This document shows positions 43,003 to 52,346 of a DNA stretch of 64,000 bases, piece after piece. Both the position numbers and the translations under genes were made by a program. The number at the start of each line of letters is the position of its first letter. Position 1 is the stretch's first letter. The DNA comes from Streptomyces odontomachi (GTDB taxonomy: Bacteria; Actinomycetota; Actinomycetes; Streptomycetales; Streptomycetaceae), in NCBI RefSeq assembly GCF_024435355.1, contig NZ_JAMJWG010000002.1:124001-188000 (forward strand), read 5' to 3'. The notes beneath the pieces are model-generated. The model did no database searches. It saw only the letters and a program-made list of their open reading frames with translations, and was not told the DNA's origin.

Positions 43003-44427
43003 ATGCCCAGTCGACTGCCTGCACCGTCCGCAGTGTCCGCAGCGTCTTCTGAGGCTGCGTCCACCGCGTCCACCACATCCACCGGGCCCGCGGCGGCTCC
43101 GGATGCCGGCAGGAACCGCAGGTCGGTGCTGACCGCGTTCACCGCGTTGCCGTTGGCCGGCGCGCTGGGCGCGTGCAGCGGTGGCGGTTCGTGCGGGAGC
43201 GGGTCGGGCGGGCCCAAGCGGATCACGTTCTGGTCGGCGCTGCGCGGCAGCCAGGAGGTGGTGGACGAGTTCAACCGCACCCATCGCCATCTGAAGGTGG
43301 ACTTCGAGCAGATCCCCAGCGGTGACCAGGGCGGTTACGCGAAGCTCAACAACGCGGCGCGCGCCGGCAACACCCCCGATGTGATCACCCTCGAATATCC
43401 GCAGGTGCCCGGCTTCGCCATCGACGGGGTGGCCACGGACATCAGCTCGATGGTCGACGACGCGCTGCGCGCCAAGCTGCTGCCGCAGGCGCTGGGGCTG
43501 ACCACCTTCGACAAGAAGGTCTTCAGCATCCCGATCGACGTCGAGCCCATGGTGCTGTTCTACCGTCCGGACCTCTTCGAGCACTTCGGCATCGAGGTGC
43601 CGCGCACCTGGGAGGAGTTCGAGCAGGCGGCACGGGTGGTGCGGGACAAGGACCGCAACCGGCGCCTTGCGATCTTCCACACGGACGGCGGGGAGATCTT
43701 CGGCTCGTACTCCTGGCAGGCCGGCGCGCAGTGGTTCGACACCCGCGACGGCGCCTGGAACATCTCCCTTGCCGACGAGCCGACCCGCCGCGTCGCCGCG
43801 TACTGGCAGCGCCTGATCGACGAGGACCTGGTCTTCGCCAACCCCGGCAACGGCAAGCTGAGCGACGCGCAGTTGGCGAGCGGCAAGGTGCTCGCACGGC
43901 TCGCCGGCGCCTGGAACGCCGGCGCCTCGATGGCTGCCAGGCCCACCATGAAGAACCAGTGGCGCATCGCCCCGATGCCCCAGTGGGACCCGGACCACCC
44001 GGCCATCGGCACCCAGGGCGGTTCCACCTTCGCCGTCTCCAAGGACTGCCGGGACCCCGAGGCCGCGATGGAGTTCATCGTCTGGCAGGTCGCCGACCCG
44101 GGCGCGCTGCGCGCGCGGCTGACCAGCGGGGCCAGCAGCCAGTATCCGGCGATTCCCAGCCTGGTCCCGGTCGACAGGAAGGCCTTCGACCGGGCCTACT
44201 ACGGCAACCAGGACATCTACCGCCTCTTCGACGACGAGGCGAAGAAGATCCGCGCCGGATGGCTCTGGGGGCCACGCATGCGGCCCACCGTCACGGTGAT
44301 GCAGGACGGCTTCGCCCGCGCCGGCGGCGGCCGGGGAACCATCATCGACGCCGTGCGTGCGGCGCAGGAGGGCACGATGCCCGATCTCAGGGCGCTCGGG
44401 CTCGCCACCACCCAGCACAGCACCTGA
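43003..44427 (+). CDS. Sugar ABC transporter substrate-binding lipoprotein (operon B)
   Basis: The protein has 474 residues. An unusually long 38-residue Ser/Thr/Ala-rich head precedes the exported part NRRSVLTAFTALPLAGALGA with a Cys58 lipobox. The twin Arg may direct it to Tat. The mature fold is a cluster-B sugar binder (RITFWSALRGSQEVVDEFNR; VDVEPMVLFYRPDLFEHFGI). Sugar unknown; the downstream dehydrogenase and DUF2264 genes suggest an acidic or rare sugar. GGAGGCCGCC precedes ATG 43003. First gene of the operon. Confidence 0.9.
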   Translation: MPSRLPAPSAVSAASSEAASTASTTSTGPAAAPDAGRNRRSVLTAFTALPLAGALGACSGGGSCGSGSGGPKRITFWSALRGSQEVVDEFNRTHRHLKVDFEQIPSGDQGGYAKLNNAARAGNTPDVITLEYPQVPGFAIDGVATDISSMVDDALRAKLLPQALGLTTFDKKVFSIPIDVEPMVLFYRPDLFEHFGIEVPRTWEEFEQAARVVRDKDRNRRLAIFHTDGGEIFGSYSWQAGAQWFDTRDGAWNISLADEPTRRVAAYWQRLIDEDLVFANPGNGKLSDAQLASGKVLARLAGAWNAGASMAARPTMKNQWRIAPMPQWDPDHPAIGTQGGSTFAVSKDCRDPEAAMEFIVWQVADPGALRARLTSGASSQYPAIPSLVPVDRKAFDRAYYGNQDIYRLFDDEAKKIRAGWLWGPRMRPTVTVMQDGFARAGGGRGTIIDAVRAAQEGTMPDLRALGLATTQHST

Positions 44428-44497
44428 CGCCGCCCAGAGCCGGCGCAGCACGGCCGGCCACCGCACCCACAGCAGCAGAAAGGCAGGTGACACCGCC

Positions 44498-45478
44498 ATG
44501 ACCGCGACCGCTCCCCCGACCGCCGCCGACGAGCGCCCCACCCGGGCTCCGGCACGGGCCACGCACGCCACGCTCCGCACCACCCGGCGTCGCGAACTCG
44601 GCGCCTGCGGCGCCCTGATGACGCCCTTCTTCGCCCTGCTGGCGATCGTCTTCCTCATCCCGGTGGGGACCGCGATCTGGCTCAGCTTCTTCGGTGCCGA
44701 CGAGCCCGGCCTCGGCTTCGGCCCGGAGCGCACCGTCTTCATCGGGCTGCGCTCCTACGCGGCAGTGCTGACCGACCCCACCTTCCTGAGCGGGCTCGGC
44801 AGCGTCGCCCTGTACTGCGTGCTGTACATCCCGCTGCTGGTGCTGTGCTCGCTGGCGCTGGCGCTGCTGCTGGACTCGGGCGTGATACGGCTGCGCGCGT
44901 GGGCGCAGCTCGGGCTCTTCCTGCCGCACGCGGTGCCCGGGATCATCGCCGCCATCATCTGGCTGTACCTGTACACGCCGGGGCTCAGCCCGGTGATCGA
45001 CCTGCTGGCCGAGGGCGGCATCACGGTGGACTTCCTGGGCTTCCACGCCGTGGTGCCCTCGATCGTGAACATCGCCCTGTGGAGCAACCTCGGCTACAAC
45101 ATGGTGGTGTTCTACGCGGCGCTCCAGGCGGTGCCCCGTGAGGTGGTGGAGGCCTCGGTGGTCGACGGCGCAGGCCCGATGCGCTGCGCGGTGCAGATCA
45201 AGACACCGCTGATCCGGTCGTCCATCGTGATGGTGGCGATGTTCACGCTGATCTTCGCGTTGCAGCTGTTCACGGAGCCCATGCTGCTCAACCAGTCCAC
45301 CCCTTCGGTCAGCGCCCGGTTCTCGCCGAGCATGTACATCTTCGACGCCGCGTTCACCCGGAACACCTACTCCATGGCGGCGGCCGCCTCCGTGGTCCTG
45401 CTGCTGTTCACGATCGTGCTGTCCTACGCCGTCACCCGCTGGACCAGCCGTGTCGACGCCCGTAAGGAGGCGGCCTGA
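44498..45478 (+). CDS. Sugar ABC transporter permease 1 (operon B)
   Basis: The protein has 326 residues and is MalF/UgpA-like with six helices after a 45-residue cytosolic head. The EAA loop is VPREVVEASVVDGAGPMRCA. AGGCAGG lies upstream of ATG 44498. It follows the SBP by 70 bases and overlaps the next permease by one base (TGATG), so both are translated together. No ATPase gene is nearby. Confidence 0.9.
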   Translation: MTATAPPTAADERPTRAPARATHATLRTTRRRELGACGALMTPFFALLAIVFLIPVGTAIWLSFFGADEPGLGFGPERTVFIGLRSYAAVLTDPTFLSGLGSVALYCVLYIPLLVLCSLALALLLDSGVIRLRAWAQLGLFLPHAVPGIIAAIIWLYLYTPGLSPVIDLLAEGGITVDFLGFHAVVPSIVNIALWSNLGYNMVVFYAALQAVPREVVEASVVDGAGPMRCAVQIKTPLIRSSIVMVAMFTLIFALQLFTEPMLLNQSTPSVSARFSPSMYIFDAAFTRNTYSMAAAASVVLLLFTIVLSYAVTRWTSRVDARKEAA

Positions 45479-46356
45479 TGACCGCGACCCTGACCGCCCC
45501 GACGGCCGGTCCGTCCGGAACGCGCACCCGGGTGCTGGGCCGTGCCACCGCCAATGCGGTGGTGGGGTTGTCCGTGCTCTACACCCTGCTGCCGGTGTTG
45601 TGGCTGGTGCTGGCCACCACCAAGGACCGCGACGCGCTGTTCCGCAGCAGCCTGCTGTCCGGCGACTTCTCGCTGGTCGGCAACATCAAGGATGTCTTCG
45701 CCATGGACGACGGCATCTACGGGCGCTGGTACCTCAACAGCCTGCTGTACGCGGTGCTGGGCGCCGCGATCGGCGCGCTGGTGAGCGTGGCCTGCGGCTA
45801 CGCGTTCGACAAGTACCGCTTCCGGCATAAGGAGAAGCTGTTCGGCCTGGTGCTGGCCGCGGTGATGGTGCCGCAGACCGTGCTGGCGCTGCCGCTGTAC
45901 CTGATGGCGTCCGAGACCGGCCTGGTCAACACCTTCTGGGCGGTCTTCATCCCGGTGCTGTTCAACCCCTTCGGGGTCTACCTCGGGCGCATCTTCAGCC
46001 AGGGCTACGTGCCCGACGAGGTGCTGGAGGCGGCCCGGGTGGACGGTGCGGGCGAGCTGGCCACGTATGCGCGGGTGTCGCTGCGGATGCTGGCGCCGGG
46101 CCTGGTGACGGTCTTCCTCTTCCAGCTCACCGCCATCTGGAACAACTTCTTCCTGCCCATGGTGATGCTGTCCGACCAGCACCTGTACCCGGTCAGCCTG
46201 GGGCTGTTCAGCTGGAACAGCCAGGCCACCGTCACGCCCGACTACTACCCGGTGGTGATCGCCGGCTCGCTGCTCGCGGTACTGCCGCTGATCCTCGCCT
46301 TCGCCCTGTTGCAGCGCTTCTGGAAATCCGGCCTGACCGCGGGGGCGGTGAAGTAG
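45478..46356 (+). CDS. Sugar ABC transporter permease 2 (operon B)
   Basis: The protein has 292 residues and is MalG/UgpE-like. Six helices and the EAA loop VPDEVLEAARVDGAGELATY are clear. The first helix starts early (AVVGLSVLYTLLPVLWLVLA). It partners the preceding permease; its ATG shares an A with that gene's TGA. The next gene follows after 92 bases with its own AAGGAG site. Confidence 0.9.
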   Translation: MTATLTAPTAGPSGTRTRVLGRATANAVVGLSVLYTLLPVLWLVLATTKDRDALFRSSLLSGDFSLVGNIKDVFAMDDGIYGRWYLNSLLYAVLGAAIGALVSVACGYAFDKYRFRHKEKLFGLVLAAVMVPQTVLALPLYLMASETGLVNTFWAVFIPVLFNPFGVYLGRIFSQGYVPDEVLEAARVDGAGELATYARVSLRMLAPGLVTVFLFQLTAIWNNFFLPMVMLSDQHLYPVSLGLFSWNSQATVTPDYYPVVIAGSLLAVLPLILAFALLQRFWKSGLTAGAVK

Positions 46357-46448
46357 AAAGGATCTCGTCGACGAGGCCGGGGCCCGTCGACGCCGACAAG
46401 GCCGGTCCGTCCCCACGAGTACGGTCGAGGCCGTACGTAAGGAGCAGT

Positions 46449-47489
46449 ATGCCCCCCGCACCACCCCGTGATCGTCCGCTGCCGCGCGCCGCGCTGGCCA
46501 TGAGCCGGGCCGCGGCGGCGGCCGTTCTCCCCCCGCCTCGCCTGGACGCGCTCCGTGCGGTGTGCGACCTGGTCGACGGGCCCGACGGACCGGTGCTCGA
46601 CGACTTCGGCACCGCCGGGGCCCGCCGGGTACTCGCGGAGGTGGACCTGCTCGTCACCGGCTGGGAGTGCCCGCCGCTGGACGCGACCGTGCTGGACGCG
46701 GCGCCCCGGCTGCGCGCCGTCGTGCACACCGCGGGCACCGTGCGCGGCCACATCACCGAGGCCTGCTGGGAGCGCGGCATCGAGGTGTCGTCCGCGGCGG
46801 CCGCCAACGCGCTTCCGGTGGCGGAGTACACGGTCGCGATGATCCTGCTGGAGGGCAAGCGGGTGCTCCAGCGGGCGCAGGCCTACCGCACCACCAGGCG
46901 CCGCGACGACCCGCTGAAGGTACCGGGCGAGGTGGGCAACTACGGCCGTACCGTCGGCATCCTGTCGGCATCCCTGATCGGCCGTCGCGTCATCGAGCTG
47001 CTGCGCCCGTACGACCTGCACCTGCTGCTGCACGACCCGTACGTCGACGCGGCGCAGGCCGCCGCGCTGGGGGTGCGGCAGGTGGGCCTGGCCGAGCTGT
47101 TCGCGCAGAGCGACGTCGTCAGCGTCCACACCCCGCTGCTGCCCGCCACGCGCGGCCTGGTGAGCCGCGAGCTGCTCACCGCCATGCGCCCCGGCACGGT
47201 CCTCATCAACACCGCCCGCGGCGCGATCATCGACCAACCGGCGCTGGTCGACGTGCTCCGGCAGGACCGGATCCGTGCCGTGCTCGACGTCACGGATCCG
47301 GACCTGCTGCCCCTCGACGACCCGCTGTGGACCTGCGACAACGCGCTCATCACCCCCCATCTGGCGGGCTCGCAGGGCAACGAGTGGCAGCGCCTGGCCG
47401 ACCTGGCGATCGGCGAGATCGAGCGCTGGACAGCGGGCGACGGCTTCGCCCATCCGATACGACGCGAAAGGCTGGCATTCCTGGCATGA
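46449..47489 (+). CDS. D-isomer-specific 2-hydroxyacid dehydrogenase
   Basis: The protein has 346 residues. VHTPLLPATRGLVSRELLTA, NTARGAIIDQ (catalytic Arg) and LITPHLAGSQGNE (catalytic His) identify the family. Two oddities: the nucleotide loop is GILSASLIG instead of GxGxxG, and the usual LDVxxxEP acid segment is LDVTDPDLLP. Streptomyces members with DP(D/E)xLP are frequent beside sugar clusters. It would interconvert 2-oxo and 2-hydroxy acids with NAD(P)H. AAGGAG precedes ATG 46449. The stop overlaps the DUF2264 start. Confidence 0.85.
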   Translation: MPPAPPRDRPLPRAALAMSRAAAAAVLPPPRLDALRAVCDLVDGPDGPVLDDFGTAGARRVLAEVDLLVTGWECPPLDATVLDAAPRLRAVVHTAGTVRGHITEACWERGIEVSSAAAANALPVAEYTVAMILLEGKRVLQRAQAYRTTRRRDDPLKVPGEVGNYGRTVGILSASLIGRRVIELLRPYDLHLLLHDPYVDAAQAAALGVRQVGLAELFAQSDVVSVHTPLLPATRGLVSRELLTAMRPGTVLINTARGAIIDQPALVDVLRQDRIRAVLDVTDPDLLPLDDPLWTCDNALITPHLAGSQGNEWQRLADLAIGEIERWTAGDGFAHPIRRERLAFLA

Positions 47490-49381
47490 GCTCACCCCTG
47501 GAACTCCCCGGCGACGACCGTGCACTGAGCCCGTACACGGGATACACCCGGGTGCACTGGGAGGCCGCGGCCGACAGCCTGTTGCGCGCCGCATGGCGCT
47601 GGGCGACACCGGGCAGCGCCCTGCTCGACCTGCCGGGCCGCCCTTCGCGGTCGGGGGTGCGCTCGGACGGCCTGGAAGGGTATGCAAGGACGTTCCTGGC
47701 CGCCGGGTTCCGGGTGGCGGGCGCCGGCGGCAAGGACCCGTACGGCTGGCTGGATCGGTATGCGGCCGGCCTCGACGCGGGCACCAGGACGCCCGGCCGG
47801 GACGACACCGAGTCCTGGCCGCTGATCCGCGACCACTGGGTGGCCGGCCAGCCCATGGTGGAGTCCGCTTCGGTCGCCCTGGGGCTTCGGCTGACCAGGC
47901 CCTGGCTATGGGACCGGCTCGAGCCCGCGGTGCAGGACCGGGCCGAGGAGTGGCTGCGCGGCGCGCTGCGCCACACCCCCGCACCGAACAACTGGTACCT
48001 GTTCCCCTACACGGTGGCCGGATTCCTGGAGTCGGTCGGCCGCGGCGACCGGCAGACCGCACGGGCCCGCGAACGCGCCCTGGAGCTGCTGGACTCCTGG
48101 TACCTCGGCGACGGCTGGTACACCGACGGCGAGGGACGGGCCTTCGACCACTACAACGGGTGGGCACTGCACCTGTACCCGATGCTCGACGCCCATCTCG
48201 GCGGCGATGACGAGCTGTCGGCGCGCTACGGGCCGCGGCTCGCCGCACACCTGGAGAACTTCGGGCTGTTCTTCGGCGGCGACGGTGCACCGATGCACTT
48301 CGGCCGGTCGCTGACGTACCGTTTCGCAGCCGGCGCTGCGGTGGCGCTCGGCGCCGTCACCGGACACAGCCCGCTGACGCCCGGCACGTCGCGACGCGTC
48401 ATCAGCGGTGCGCTGCGCTACTTCCTGGACCGCGGGGCGAGCGGTCGGGACGGTCTGCTGAGCCTGGGCTGGCACGGCCCATACGAGCCGACCACGCAGG
48501 TGTACTCGGGTCCGTCCTCGCCGTACTGGGCGTCGAAGGCGTTCGTCGCGCTGCTGGCGCCCACCGACCACGCGCTGTGGAACGCGACGGAGGAGGCAGC
48601 GCCCAGCGAGGGCCCGGACCGGGTGGTGGCGCTGCCGGGTCCCGGCCTGCTGGTGCACAGCACCCAGGAGGACGGCATCGTACGGCTGCACAACCACGGC
48701 AGCGACCATGTGCGCCCGCACGAGGGCGAGGCGGGCATCTCCGACGACCCGCACTACGCCCGGCAGGCCTACTCGACCCGCACTGGACCCACTTCCGCCC
48801 AGAACCTCGCCGACAACCACGTGTCCGTGGACGTCGACGGGGTGTTCAGCACCCGGCGCCGGATCCGCCCGTTGGGCGCCGGGCAGGGCGACGGCTGGGG
48901 CTGGGCCGCCTCGTCGCACCGTCCGGTGTTCCCGAAGGGGGCGCCGTTGGTGCCGGGGCTGCGCGTGGAGAGCGTGACGGTGGTGCGCGGCCGGTACGAG
49001 CTGCGGGTGCACCGGGTGGTCGGCGCCCCCGACGGGGCGCGGCTGTGGCACACCGGCTGGGCCACCGGACCCGAGGAGCAGGTGACGTCCGCACTGCGTC
49101 CGCTGCACGGCTGGGACGCGGTGGACGAGGTACGGGCGCCCCAGGGCACCGCCTTCACCCGATGGGCCGTCATGCCCCGGTTGACCGCGCAGGACGCGGC
49201 CGGCACCCACGTCTACGCCTCGCTCGCCACGCTGACCGGACAGAGTGATCCGGCGCCGCTGGAGGAGGCGGTGTCGGAGGTGACGGCGACCGCGACCGGC
49301 TGCGAGGTGTGCTGGGCCGAGGACGGCAGCCGCACCCGGATCACGTTCGATCCGCTCGCGGTGGAACACGGGGAGGCATAG
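47486..49381 (+). CDS. DUF2264 family protein
   Basis: The protein has 631 residues and no signal peptide. It begins LSPYTGYTRVHWEAAADSLL. Trp/Tyr-rich repeats such as NNWYLFPYTVAGFLE, YTDGEGRAFDHYNGWALHLY and HFGRSLTYRFAA suggest an (alpha/alpha) toroid followed by a beta-sandwich, like heparinase and GH88/GH105-type proteins. The enzymatic activity is not established. It overlaps the dehydrogenase by ATGA. As the last gene of operon B it probably acts on the imported sugar in the cytosol. The frame is open 308 codons upstream by chance of GC bias. Confidence 0.85.
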   Translation: MSSPLELPGDDRALSPYTGYTRVHWEAAADSLLRAAWRWATPGSALLDLPGRPSRSGVRSDGLEGYARTFLAAGFRVAGAGGKDPYGWLDRYAAGLDAGTRTPGRDDTESWPLIRDHWVAGQPMVESASVALGLRLTRPWLWDRLEPAVQDRAEEWLRGALRHTPAPNNWYLFPYTVAGFLESVGRGDRQTARARERALELLDSWYLGDGWYTDGEGRAFDHYNGWALHLYPMLDAHLGGDDELSARYGPRLAAHLENFGLFFGGDGAPMHFGRSLTYRFAAGAAVALGAVTGHSPLTPGTSRRVISGALRYFLDRGASGRDGLLSLGWHGPYEPTTQVYSGPSSPYWASKAFVALLAPTDHALWNATEEAAPSEGPDRVVALPGPGLLVHSTQEDGIVRLHNHGSDHVRPHEGEAGISDDPHYARQAYSTRTGPTSAQNLADNHVSVDVDGVFSTRRRIRPLGAGQGDGWGWAASSHRPVFPKGAPLVPGLRVESVTVVRGRYELRVHRVVGAPDGARLWHTGWATGPEEQVTSALRPLHGWDAVDEVRAPQGTAFTRWAVMPRLTAQDAAGTHVYASLATLTGQSDPAPLEEAVSEVTATATGCEVCWAEDGSRTRITFDPLAVEHGEA

Positions 49382-49715
49382 GCGAGGCACGGGCGAGCGG
49401 GCGGGGCGCCGGGCCGCTCGCGCCGGGCCCGGTGGCGGTGGGTCGCGCTGGGCCCGGTGGCGGTGGGTCGCGCCGGGCCCGGCGCGTACCGCGCTGAAGA
49501 GGGCAGACGCGTGGGACGCACGGGCAGGACGGCGCACGCCGCTCCTGTTCGAGCGTGTGCCGCACCCGTTCCGCCGGCCGGCGGGTCCGCCGTCGCCCTG
49601 GCCGCAACCCGCCCTGGCCACCTTGCCGTTACGACGCCACTCCCGTCACTGTGGTGCACCGGGGGACACCGTCGTCCCCCGATCCCCTGTCACCGACCCC
49701 CACAGAGGTGCCCCG
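49382..49715. other. Gene-free spacer with a 25-nt tandem repeat
   Basis: The unit GGGCCCGGTGGCGGTGGGTC plus GCGCT/GCGCC occurs at 49425-49449 and 49450-49474, with a third start at 49475-49482. No gene is supported in these 334 bases. The repeat may form GC-rich structure after the DUF2264 stop. Confidence 0.55.
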
Positions 49716-50852
49716 ATGACCCCTACGAGCCGACGACGTTTCCTGGGAGCGCTTGCCGCGGGAGCAGCCGCCGCGACCGCTCCCGCCTCCGCTCTCGCCG
49801 TCTCCCCCCGCGGCTCCGTCACTGACACCGCCCCCGACGCCACCCGCACGCTGTACCTCGGCGGCTACGGCTCGGGCGTCACCATCGCCGGCTACGACCC
49901 GGCAAGCGGCCAGATCACCGCGGGCAGCACCGTCCCCGGTGTCGTCAACCCGTCGTTCCTGGCGCTGCACCCCTCCGGGAACACCCTTTACACCGTCAAC
50001 GAGCAGCAGGACGGCGCCGTGACGGCCGTCTCGCTCTCCTCAGGCACGCCCCAGGTGCTGGGCACCCAGAGCACCGGCGGCGCCGGCCCCTGCCATCTGT
50101 CCGTGCACCCGAGCGGGAAGTGGCTGCTGAGCGCCAACTACAACTCGGGCAGCGTCGCCGTGCACCCGATCGCGTCCGACGGCTCGCTCGGCGGATGCAC
50201 CGATCTGGTCACGCACAGCAGCCCGCCGCCCGGACCGCAGGGCGGGCCGCACGCCCACCAGATCCTGACCAGCCCGGACGGTGCCCATGTGCTCGCCGTC
50301 GACCTGGGCACCGACGCCGTGTACAGCTACGTGCTCGACACGGCGGCGGGCCGGCTCACCCAGGTGTCGTACGCCTCCTTCCCGGCGGGCATGGGCCCCC
50401 GGCACCTGGCGTTCCACCCGAGCGGCACCTTCGCGTACGTCGCCTGCGAGCTGGGCAACGCGGTCGTCGTCTGCACGTACGACCCGGCCACCGGCACGCT
50501 GACACCGGGTCAGCCGCAGTCGAGCGGCGCCGACGACGACTCCAACGCCCCCGGCGAGATCGTGACCACCGCGGACGGCGCCTTCGTGTTCCTGTCCAAC
50601 CGCGGGGCGAACACGGTCACCCGGTACGCCGTCGAGGCGCAGGGGACGCAGCTGCGGCTGCTGGACACCGTGCCGACGGGGGGTTCGTGGCCGCGGCACC
50701 TCGCGCTCTCCCCCGACGACGGGCTGCTCTTCGTCTCCAACCAGTACGCCGGTACGGTCACCGTGTTCCACGTCGACACGGCGACGGGCGCGCTGACCAG
50801 TGCCGGTGAACCGTTCCCGCAGCCGTCCGTGGCGTGCGCCCTGCCGCTCTGA
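49716..50852 (+). CDS. Secreted lactonase-family beta-propeller (Tat)
   Basis: The protein has 378 residues. TSRRRFLGALAAGAAAATAP is a twin-arginine leader. The rest is a seven-bladed propeller of the 6-phosphogluconolactonase (PF10282) type with repeated LALHPSGNTLYTVNE, LSVHPSGKWLLSANY, GPRHLAFHPSGTFAY and RHLALSPDDGLLFVSNQY. Exported members are generally of unknown substrate. It may open sugar lactones outside the cell. AGAGGTG precedes ATG 49716. It is monocistronic with a terminator at 50862-50904. Confidence 0.88.
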   Translation: MTPTSRRRFLGALAAGAAAATAPASALAVSPRGSVTDTAPDATRTLYLGGYGSGVTIAGYDPASGQITAGSTVPGVVNPSFLALHPSGNTLYTVNEQQDGAVTAVSLSSGTPQVLGTQSTGGAGPCHLSVHPSGKWLLSANYNSGSVAVHPIASDGSLGGCTDLVTHSSPPPGPQGGPHAHQILTSPDGAHVLAVDLGTDAVYSYVLDTAAGRLTQVSYASFPAGMGPRHLAFHPSGTFAYVACELGNAVVVCTYDPATGTLTPGQPQSSGADDDSNAPGEIVTTADGAFVFLSNRGANTVTRYAVEAQGTQLRLLDTVPTGGSWPRHLALSPDDGLLFVSNQYAGTVTVFHVDTATGALTSAGEPFPQPSVACALPL

Positions 50853-50861
50853 TGAACCGCT

Positions 50862-50904
50862 CGCGCGCCGGGTGGTCGGGGTCGGGTGAGCCGCCCGGCG
50901 CGCG
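50862..50904 (+). terminator. 11-bp hairpin after the lactonase gene
   Basis: CGCGCGCCGGG (50862-50872) pairs exactly with 50894-50904 around a 21-nt loop. Confidence 0.65.
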
Positions 50905-51015
50905 CAGCGCAGGGAAACGGGTTTCCGGGCCCGGCTGAACGGGGCCCGCGCGCCGCGGAGGGACCCGTTCCGGGATCCGGAAAGGCGGCTTGCGGGTGCC
51001 TGCGGAAGGAGCTTC

Positions 51016-51043
51016 GGAGAGCGCTCTCCCCCTCGTGTACAGT
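51016..51043 (+). promoter_or_regulatory. Autoregulatory operator and -10 of lacI (locus C)
   Basis: GGAGAGCGCTCTCC (51016-51029) is a perfect 14-bp palindrome. TACAGT (51038-51043) is a -10 placed six bases before ATG 51050, implying a leaderless message. The palindrome covers the -35 to spacer region. Confidence 0.75.
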
Positions 51044-51049
51044 GCGTTC

Positions 51050-52189
51050 ATGAGCAGGAAGGCACAGGGCGTGGCGGCGGGGCCGCCCACGCTGGAGGAC
51101 GTGGCGCGGGTGGCCGGGGTGTCCCGCGCCACCGTGTCCCGCGTCGTCAACGGCATCCGCAACGTCGACCCGGCGATCCAGGAGGCGGTCCGCGCGGCCG
51201 TGGCCCAGACGGGCTACACGCCCAACCGTGCGGCCCGCTCCCTGGTGACCCGGCGCGCCGAGACCATCGCACTGGTGGTGTCGGGGGCGGGCGACGACTC
51301 CGTCGAGGAGCAGGCGGCGTTCGCCTCGCGGGTGTTCTCCGATCCGTTCTTCGGCCGGGTGACCGGCGGTGTCATCGGATACCTACGGCCGCGTTCGATG
51401 CATCCGGTGCTGATGTTCGCCGAGACCGCCGAAGCACGCGATCAGGTGGTGGCCTACCTGCGCCAGGGCAGCGCCGACGGGGCGCTGGTGGTGTCCACGC
51501 ACGCCGGGGACCCCCTGCCGGGCATGCTGGCCGCTGCCGCGCTGCCCGCGGTGCTGTTCGCCCGCCCGGTCGACCAGGTGCCGATCAGCTATGTGGACCT
51601 GGCCCACCGGGACGGCGCCCGGCTGGCCGCCGAGCATCTGCTGGCCCGCGGCTGCCGGCGCCTCGCCACCATCAGCGGACCGCTGGACGTGCCGGCCGGC
51701 CAGGACCGGCTGACCGGCTTCCGGGACGCGCTGGCCCGGCACGGCCACGGCTACGTACCCGTGGCGGAGGGCGGCTTCACCCGGGACAGCGGCGAGGAGG
51801 CGATGACCCGGCTGCTCGCCGAGCACCCCGGCCTGGACGGCGTGTTCGCCGCGAACGACCTGATGGCCCAGGGTGCCTGCCGGGTGCTGCGCGCGCACGG
51901 TCGGCGCATCCCCGAGGACGTCGCGGTCGTGGGCTTCGACGACAGCAGCGTGGCGGCGGTCTGCGACCCGCCGCTGACCACGGTGCGCCAGCCCGTGGAG
52001 GACATGGCGGCGGAGATGGCCCGGCTGCTCCAGGAGCGCATCGAGGGCCGCGGCGGCGATACCACCGGCGGCGACACCGGCGGTATCGGCAGCGCTGACC
52101 AGACCGACGGCACGGCCGGCACCGGGGACGACGCCGAGATCCGGGCGGTGATCTTCGAGCCCGAGCTGGTGGTGCGTGCCTCGGCGTGA
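51050..52189 (+). CDS. LacI-family regulator, probably of beta-1,3-glucan genes
   Basis: The protein has 379 residues. PTLEDVARVAGVSRATVSRV and NGIRNVDP form the DNA-binding part; VPISYVDLAHRDGARLAAEH and VVGFDDSSVAAVCDPPLTTV belong to the sensor. A 30-residue Gly/Asp/Thr-rich insert (about 338-368, IEGRGGDTTGGDTGGIGSAD) lies near the C terminus. No ribosome site; leaderless start likely. Its own promoter carries GGAGAGCGCTCTCC, also seen before GH55, so it likely controls both. It is convergent with the ROK gene. Confidence 0.9.
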   Translation: MSRKAQGVAAGPPTLEDVARVAGVSRATVSRVVNGIRNVDPAIQEAVRAAVAQTGYTPNRAARSLVTRRAETIALVVSGAGDDSVEEQAAFASRVFSDPFFGRVTGGVIGYLRPRSMHPVLMFAETAEARDQVVAYLRQGSADGALVVSTHAGDPLPGMLAAAALPAVLFARPVDQVPISYVDLAHRDGARLAAEHLLARGCRRLATISGPLDVPAGQDRLTGFRDALARHGHGYVPVAEGGFTRDSGEEAMTRLLAEHPGLDGVFAANDLMAQGACRVLRAHGRRIPEDVAVVGFDDSSVAAVCDPPLTTVRQPVEDMAAEMARLLQERIEGRGGDTTGGDTGGIGSADQTDGTAGTGDDAEIRAVIFEPELVVRASA

Positions 52190-52280
52190 GCGGGGCGCGC
52201 ACGACGGTGCGCAGGGAGCGGCGTCCCGGCCCGCCTCGCTCGGGATCGCCACGGGCACGGCCCTGCCGCGTTCGGCCGGC

Positions 52281-52331
52281 GCAGGACTGCGCGCCTCGGG
52301 TCCTGCCACCCGGTGGCCCGTCGGACGGGCC
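52281..52331. terminator. Two hairpins between lacI and ROK genes
   Basis: GCAGGAC (52281-52287) pairs with GTCCTGC (52300-52306). GGCCCG (52315-52320) pairs with CGGGCC (52326-52331). Confidence 0.6.
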
Positions 52332-52346
52332 TGACCGTCCCCGCAC

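Noticed and set aside
46562..49381. A 939-codon frame as a larger DUF2264 protein
   Set aside because: The upstream 308 codons lie in the dehydrogenase gene and lack family similarity; ATGA overlap marks the true start.
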